Below are positions 18,136-20,715 of a stretch of DNA of 20,715 nucleotides, in pieces. A program made the translations under genes and the position numbers. The stretch is from positions 1 to 20,715 of the forward strand of contig JAUCBJ010000592.1 of NCBI GenBank assembly GCA_032718475.1, written 5' to 3'. The stretch comes from Nemertoderma westbladi (lineage: Eukaryota; Xenacoelomorpha; Nemertodermatida; Nemertodermatidae). Within the stretch, counting starts at the first letter, position 1. Every line of letters starts with the position of its first letter. The notes under the pieces are model-generated. The model had not been told where the DNA came from and ran no database searches. It saw only the letters and a program-made list of their open reading frames with translations.

Positions 18136-18149
18136 TTTTTTCAGTGTAG
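18136..18149 (-). repeat. Right terminal inverted repeat
   Basis: TTTTTTCAGTGTAG, the exact reverse complement of the left end. It is preceded by subterminal repeats such as AGCGCAGTTTGTTATT and AAACTGTGGTTATG. Confidence 0.6.
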
Positions 18150-18199
18150 GTACAATCTAAGATATATGTATTTCCTATGCGATATGGCAGTACAGGCTG

Positions 18200-18616
18200 A
18201 TCAGTGATCATAGATTTATTTATACATTATGTAAAAACAATAACAAATACACCAAGCAATGTACCGGTATAAAGGTATTGTCCAACATAACATAAGGATT
18301 ACCCCTAAAGCTTTGCAGCTTATTTCCAAGGGGGTCCTTTATGTTACTTGGTTACAAATACAATATTACACTACGCTAACCTAAAACGAATATAAACGTA
18401 ATTACACTATGTACATGTACAACTTTACCGAGAGCGTGACAATGTCTGACTCAACGATAAAGATGTAATGTACATAACAATTTATTATAAAACGTAATTA
18501 CAGTATAAATAGTAAATAATTAATAAACTAATAACTTACTGTAGGACTATTGTACCTATTTTTACATTGCACACGGAGGTGAGATTTAACTGCAGATTTA
18601 AAAGAATGTTGATTAT
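18200..18616 (-). other. 3' UTR of the third LINE, with a terminal hairpin
   Basis: Downstream of the RT stop on the minus strand. At about 18341-18302 it has CCCCCTTGGAAATAAGC then AAAGCTTTAGGGG, which can fold into a hairpin closed by CCCC/GGGG and AAGCT/AGCTT. This form of 3' hairpin is common in CR1/Jockey-group LINEs, where the RT recognises the 3' end of its own RNA. The element end is probably near 18210-18250. Confidence 0.5.
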
Positions 18617-19666
18617 CTAGGTTTTTAATTTCATTAGGCAGAGCGTTCCAATTTTTAATGCCGTTAAAAAGAAAGTATCAGATTCAAAGGATTTACAATT
18701 CGGGAGGTAGAAGTTTGAAGCACTAGCTCTGGTACTGTAAGAGTGTGTATCGCGTACTCTGTTGAATTTTTGTTTTAGGTAATTGGGACATTTACCATTA
18801 TACACTTTATGCACATGGTTAAGGCGTAGCTGCTTAACTCTACTATCTAAGTTAAGTAGTCCAGATTCAGAAAAGTCATCTGGAGTTAGGTGGTGCCTAG
18901 GTTTGTAGTCTTTAATAAATCGTACTACTTTATTATGAGCCACTTGTAATTTACATTTAAGCTGTTTGGTTAAGCCTTCATACCAAGAAGAAGAGCATGC
19001 ATAGTTCATGTGACACTGTATTAAAGAAGAGCAAAGTAACTTGCGGGAGTCGGTGTTTAAACTATTTTTATTTCTGTATAGAAACCTAAGCCTACTGTTA
19101 ACTTTCGAGAAAATATTTTTCACTGTACTTTCTCCTGATAAGCAGTTATCCAATGTGGCGCCTAAATATTTAACTTCCTTTTTATTTTCAATCTTATGTC
19201 CATTACTAGTGACTTCAAACTTAGGTACCTTCTTTAACTTTCTTTTGGAACCAAACAAAATACTTTCAGTCTTACCATAGTGAATGGATTGCTTATTATC
19301 AACCAACCACTCATCACAGGATTCTAGAACTGCACTTAACTTTTGGGAAATATGGATAGGATCTTTATGAGAGAAAATAAGAGTACTGTCGTCGGCATAT
19401 AAAATGAGTTTAAAATCGGGATCTATACTACTTATCATATCATTTACATAGCATACAAAAAGCAGAGGACCTAATATACTACCTTGCGGTACACCACAGG
19501 TAATCTCTTGTACAGTAGACTGCGATTTGCTAATGACTACAGTTTGACCTCTGTCTGACAGGTAGGACTTGAACCAGTCTATAGAACCTACACCCATCAG
19601 GCCAAACTTAAGCAGAATTTCGTGATCTACAGTATCGAAATCCTTTTGTAGGTCCAACATTACCAT
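18617..19666 (-). CDS. LINE reverse transcriptase, C-terminal part
   Basis: A 349-codon frame encoding most of a non-LTR retrotransposon RT, which copies element RNA into target DNA. Motifs by residue: LDLQKDFDTVDH (4-15), GVPQGS (58-63), LYADDS (89-94), a thumb with KYLGATLDN, and a C-terminal domain with HNKVVRFI and YSTRAS. The composition fits the CR1/Jockey group. The frame is intact from the palm to its stop. Upstream coding continues at 19680-20408 but is broken, so the start at 19664-19666 is only the first Met after a break. Not autonomous as it stands. Confidence 0.9.
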   Translation of the reverse strand: MVMLDLQKDFDTVDHEILLKFGLMGVGSIDWFKSYLSDRGQTVVISKSQSTVQEITCGVPQGSILGPLLFVCYVNDMISSIDPDFKLILYADDSTLIFSHKDPIHISQKLSAVLESCDEWLVDNKQSIHYGKTESILFGSKRKLKKVPKFEVTSNGHKIENKKEVKYLGATLDNCLSGESTVKNIFSKVNSRLRFLYRNKNSLNTDSRKLLCSSLIQCHMNYACSSSWYEGLTKQLKCKLQVAHNKVVRFIKDYKPRHHLTPDDFSESGLLNLDSRVKQLRLNHVHKVYNGKCPNYLKQKFNRVRDTHSYSTRASASNFYLPNCKSFESDTFFLTALKIGTLCLMKLKT

Positions 19667-20410
19667 ACCAGTATATAAACCCTTTGCGTTATTATATCTA
19701 ATTTTATTCTGATTCTAATTGTAAAATGTAATTGTATAGAATATGATTTACGAAAACCGGACTGAAGTTCATGATCAGATTTAGCCTACTAAGATGTGCC
19801 TCCAGCTGTAGAAAAACAGAACGTTCTAGAATTTTAGATACAATACTTAGATACTAACAGGTCTGTAATTACAGGGTCCTACTTTACTATTCTTTTTATA
19901 CAGAGGAACAACCTTAGCTAATTTCAGTTGGTCTGGTACTACATTATATACGATAGAGTAATGAATAATAAAAGTAATAAGCACTTTAAGTACTTCAGCA
20001 CCATCCTTAAGAAAACGGGCAGGTATTAGGTCTAGACCGGTACTTTTTGAGGCTGATAGACTAAGTAGATTTTGAAAAACGAAATCCTCAGAAACGGGTT
20101 TTAAAAATATCTTTTCTGAATTTTGTAACTTTTCTAAATAAAAATTATTTAGAGTTTCGGACCCTATACTATATTTTATTACTTGGTAACGGTAACTTCT
20201 TAACTAAATTAGAGGCAACATTAGTAAAATAATTATTAAATAAATTACTAACTAAAGTATGATCATGAATCAGCTCACCGTTATCTTGCAGAACAATATT
20301 CGATTTAGGTTTAAGGTTTTTATAACCTAAAGATTTTATGGTAGACCATAGACTTTTAGGGTTATCTTTATTCTCACTTATTTTGTTGTACAAATATTCA
20401 GATTTAGCTT
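19667..20410 (-). pseudogene. Broken upstream part of the third LINE ORF2
   Basis: On the minus strand, 20408-20169 encodes the linker before RT (SEYLYNKISENKDNPKSLWS). About 20060-19910 encodes STGLDLIPARFLKDGAEVLK and VVPDQLKLAKVVPLYKK, the RT finger region. 19880-19740 encodes a SKILERSVFLQLEAHL segment. These pieces lie in different frames. The endonuclease is absent; the copy is 5'-truncated at about 20410, the usual fate of LINE insertions. Confidence 0.8.
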
Positions 20411-20715
20411 TTTTTTATTTCCCGTTGGACAAGGTTTCTATATTTGTGGCTGGTTGCGAGAAAAGGGACCTGGGGAAAAAATGTTCATTCTGAGAAAAAC
20501 GCGTTTAAAGTTTGGCTCTTATTAAAATCGACTGTTTTCATTGGTTTATTGGTCGTTATTGGGGGGTTTGTATTGGTTTATTGGTCGTTATATACATGTA
20601 GTCTTGCAAAAGTTTAGAAATTTTCCAAGTTGAATTTGCGTGTGGTCTCCTGAGATAAATTCAGTTAATTAATTAATGATTAATTACTTAATGTTGGTTA
20701 GGGTAAAAACAGCAT
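20411..20715. other. Flanking DNA with CCAAT-rich direct repeat, no gene seen
   Basis: A 20-bp direct repeat (ATTGGTTTATTGGTCGTTAT at 20540-20559 and 20572-20591) lies here. Near the end is an ATTAATTAATTAAT-like patch. No coding sequence is supported. Confidence 0.5.
20540..20591 (-). promoter_or_regulatory. Cluster of five CCAAT words on the minus strand
   Basis: ATTGG (reverse CCAAT) occurs at 20540, 20548, 20558, 20572 and 20580, spaced 8, 10, 14 and 8 bp. CCAAT boxes bind NF-Y. The cluster faces the LINE coding strand and could be a host promoter or a chance product of the 20-bp duplication. Confidence 0.25.

Larger units (their letters stand above)
11783..18149. mobile_element. Large TIR-bounded DNA element carrying nested insertions
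   Basis: The ends are perfect 14-bp inverted repeats reading CTACACTGAAAAAA inward (11783-11796 and 18136-18149), and weaker similarity continues inward. If the element proper starts at CACTG, it is flanked by TA on both sides, consistent with a TA target duplication. Both ends hold arrays of short motifs related to GCGCAGTTTATT and ATAACC..TGTG (about 11800-12030 and 17880-18130), and a further block lies at 15540-15740. The Penelope-like fragment interrupts the left array. No transposase for this element is visible, so it is non-autonomous or has lost its gene. Superfamily not assigned; the two ends could in principle be independent. Confidence 0.5.

Overview
This is a stretch of animal nuclear genome, most likely from a marine invertebrate. 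The evidence is AT-rich intergenic DNA, short exons with GT/AG borders and consistent phases, and a dense, layered collection of decayed transposable elements: Ty3/Gypsy, three LINE fragments, a Penelope-like element, a hAT transposase and TIR/foldback DNA elements. Short words such as taggccta and accggt recur, but I cannot name a species. Nothing looks bacterial.

Layout. 1-4030 (minus strand) is a Ty3/Gypsy retrotransposon: one long gag-protease-RT-RNaseH frame, an amber codon at the RNase H end, a tRNA-Pro-type primer binding site, and part of an LTR up to about 4440. 4861-5243 holds three copies (two direct, one inverted) of a noncoding repeat. 5244-6819 (plus) is a LINE endonuclease fragment preceded by an in-frame 18-bp minisatellite. 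7007-7800 (minus) is the decayed 3' half of a second LINE. Between 7922 and about 9862 (plus) I find two, perhaps three, short exons with matching splice phases that look like a cysteine-rich extracellular host protein. A 129-bp foldback unit at 9579-9707 carries pol III A/B boxes and an almost complete hammerhead ribozyme. 10026-11460 (minus) is a decayed hAT transposase.

11783-18149 is bounded by a perfect 14-bp inverted repeat with arrays of short subterminal repeats, and looks like a large DNA element that received other insertions. Inside it are a Penelope-like element (about 12036-15538, minus) with a hammerhead-like motif near its 3' end; a foldback element (12286-12760) and its diverged cousin (17479-17790); and a decayed PWWP-domain gene fragment (16399-16705, minus). 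18200-20410 (minus) is a third LINE with a nearly intact RT.

The most unusual observation concerns the Penelope-like RT. Its catalytic motif B (at 15528) and motif C (FVDD, at 14219-14230) lie in one protein design but are separated by about 400 codons of Thr/Asn-rich tandem repeat, where this family normally has a few tens of residues. The repeat stays in frame throughout, so it appears to have grown while the RT was still coding. Together with the two hammerhead motifs, this makes 9.5-15.5 kb the part most worth following up. None of the mobile elements looks fully intact within this window.
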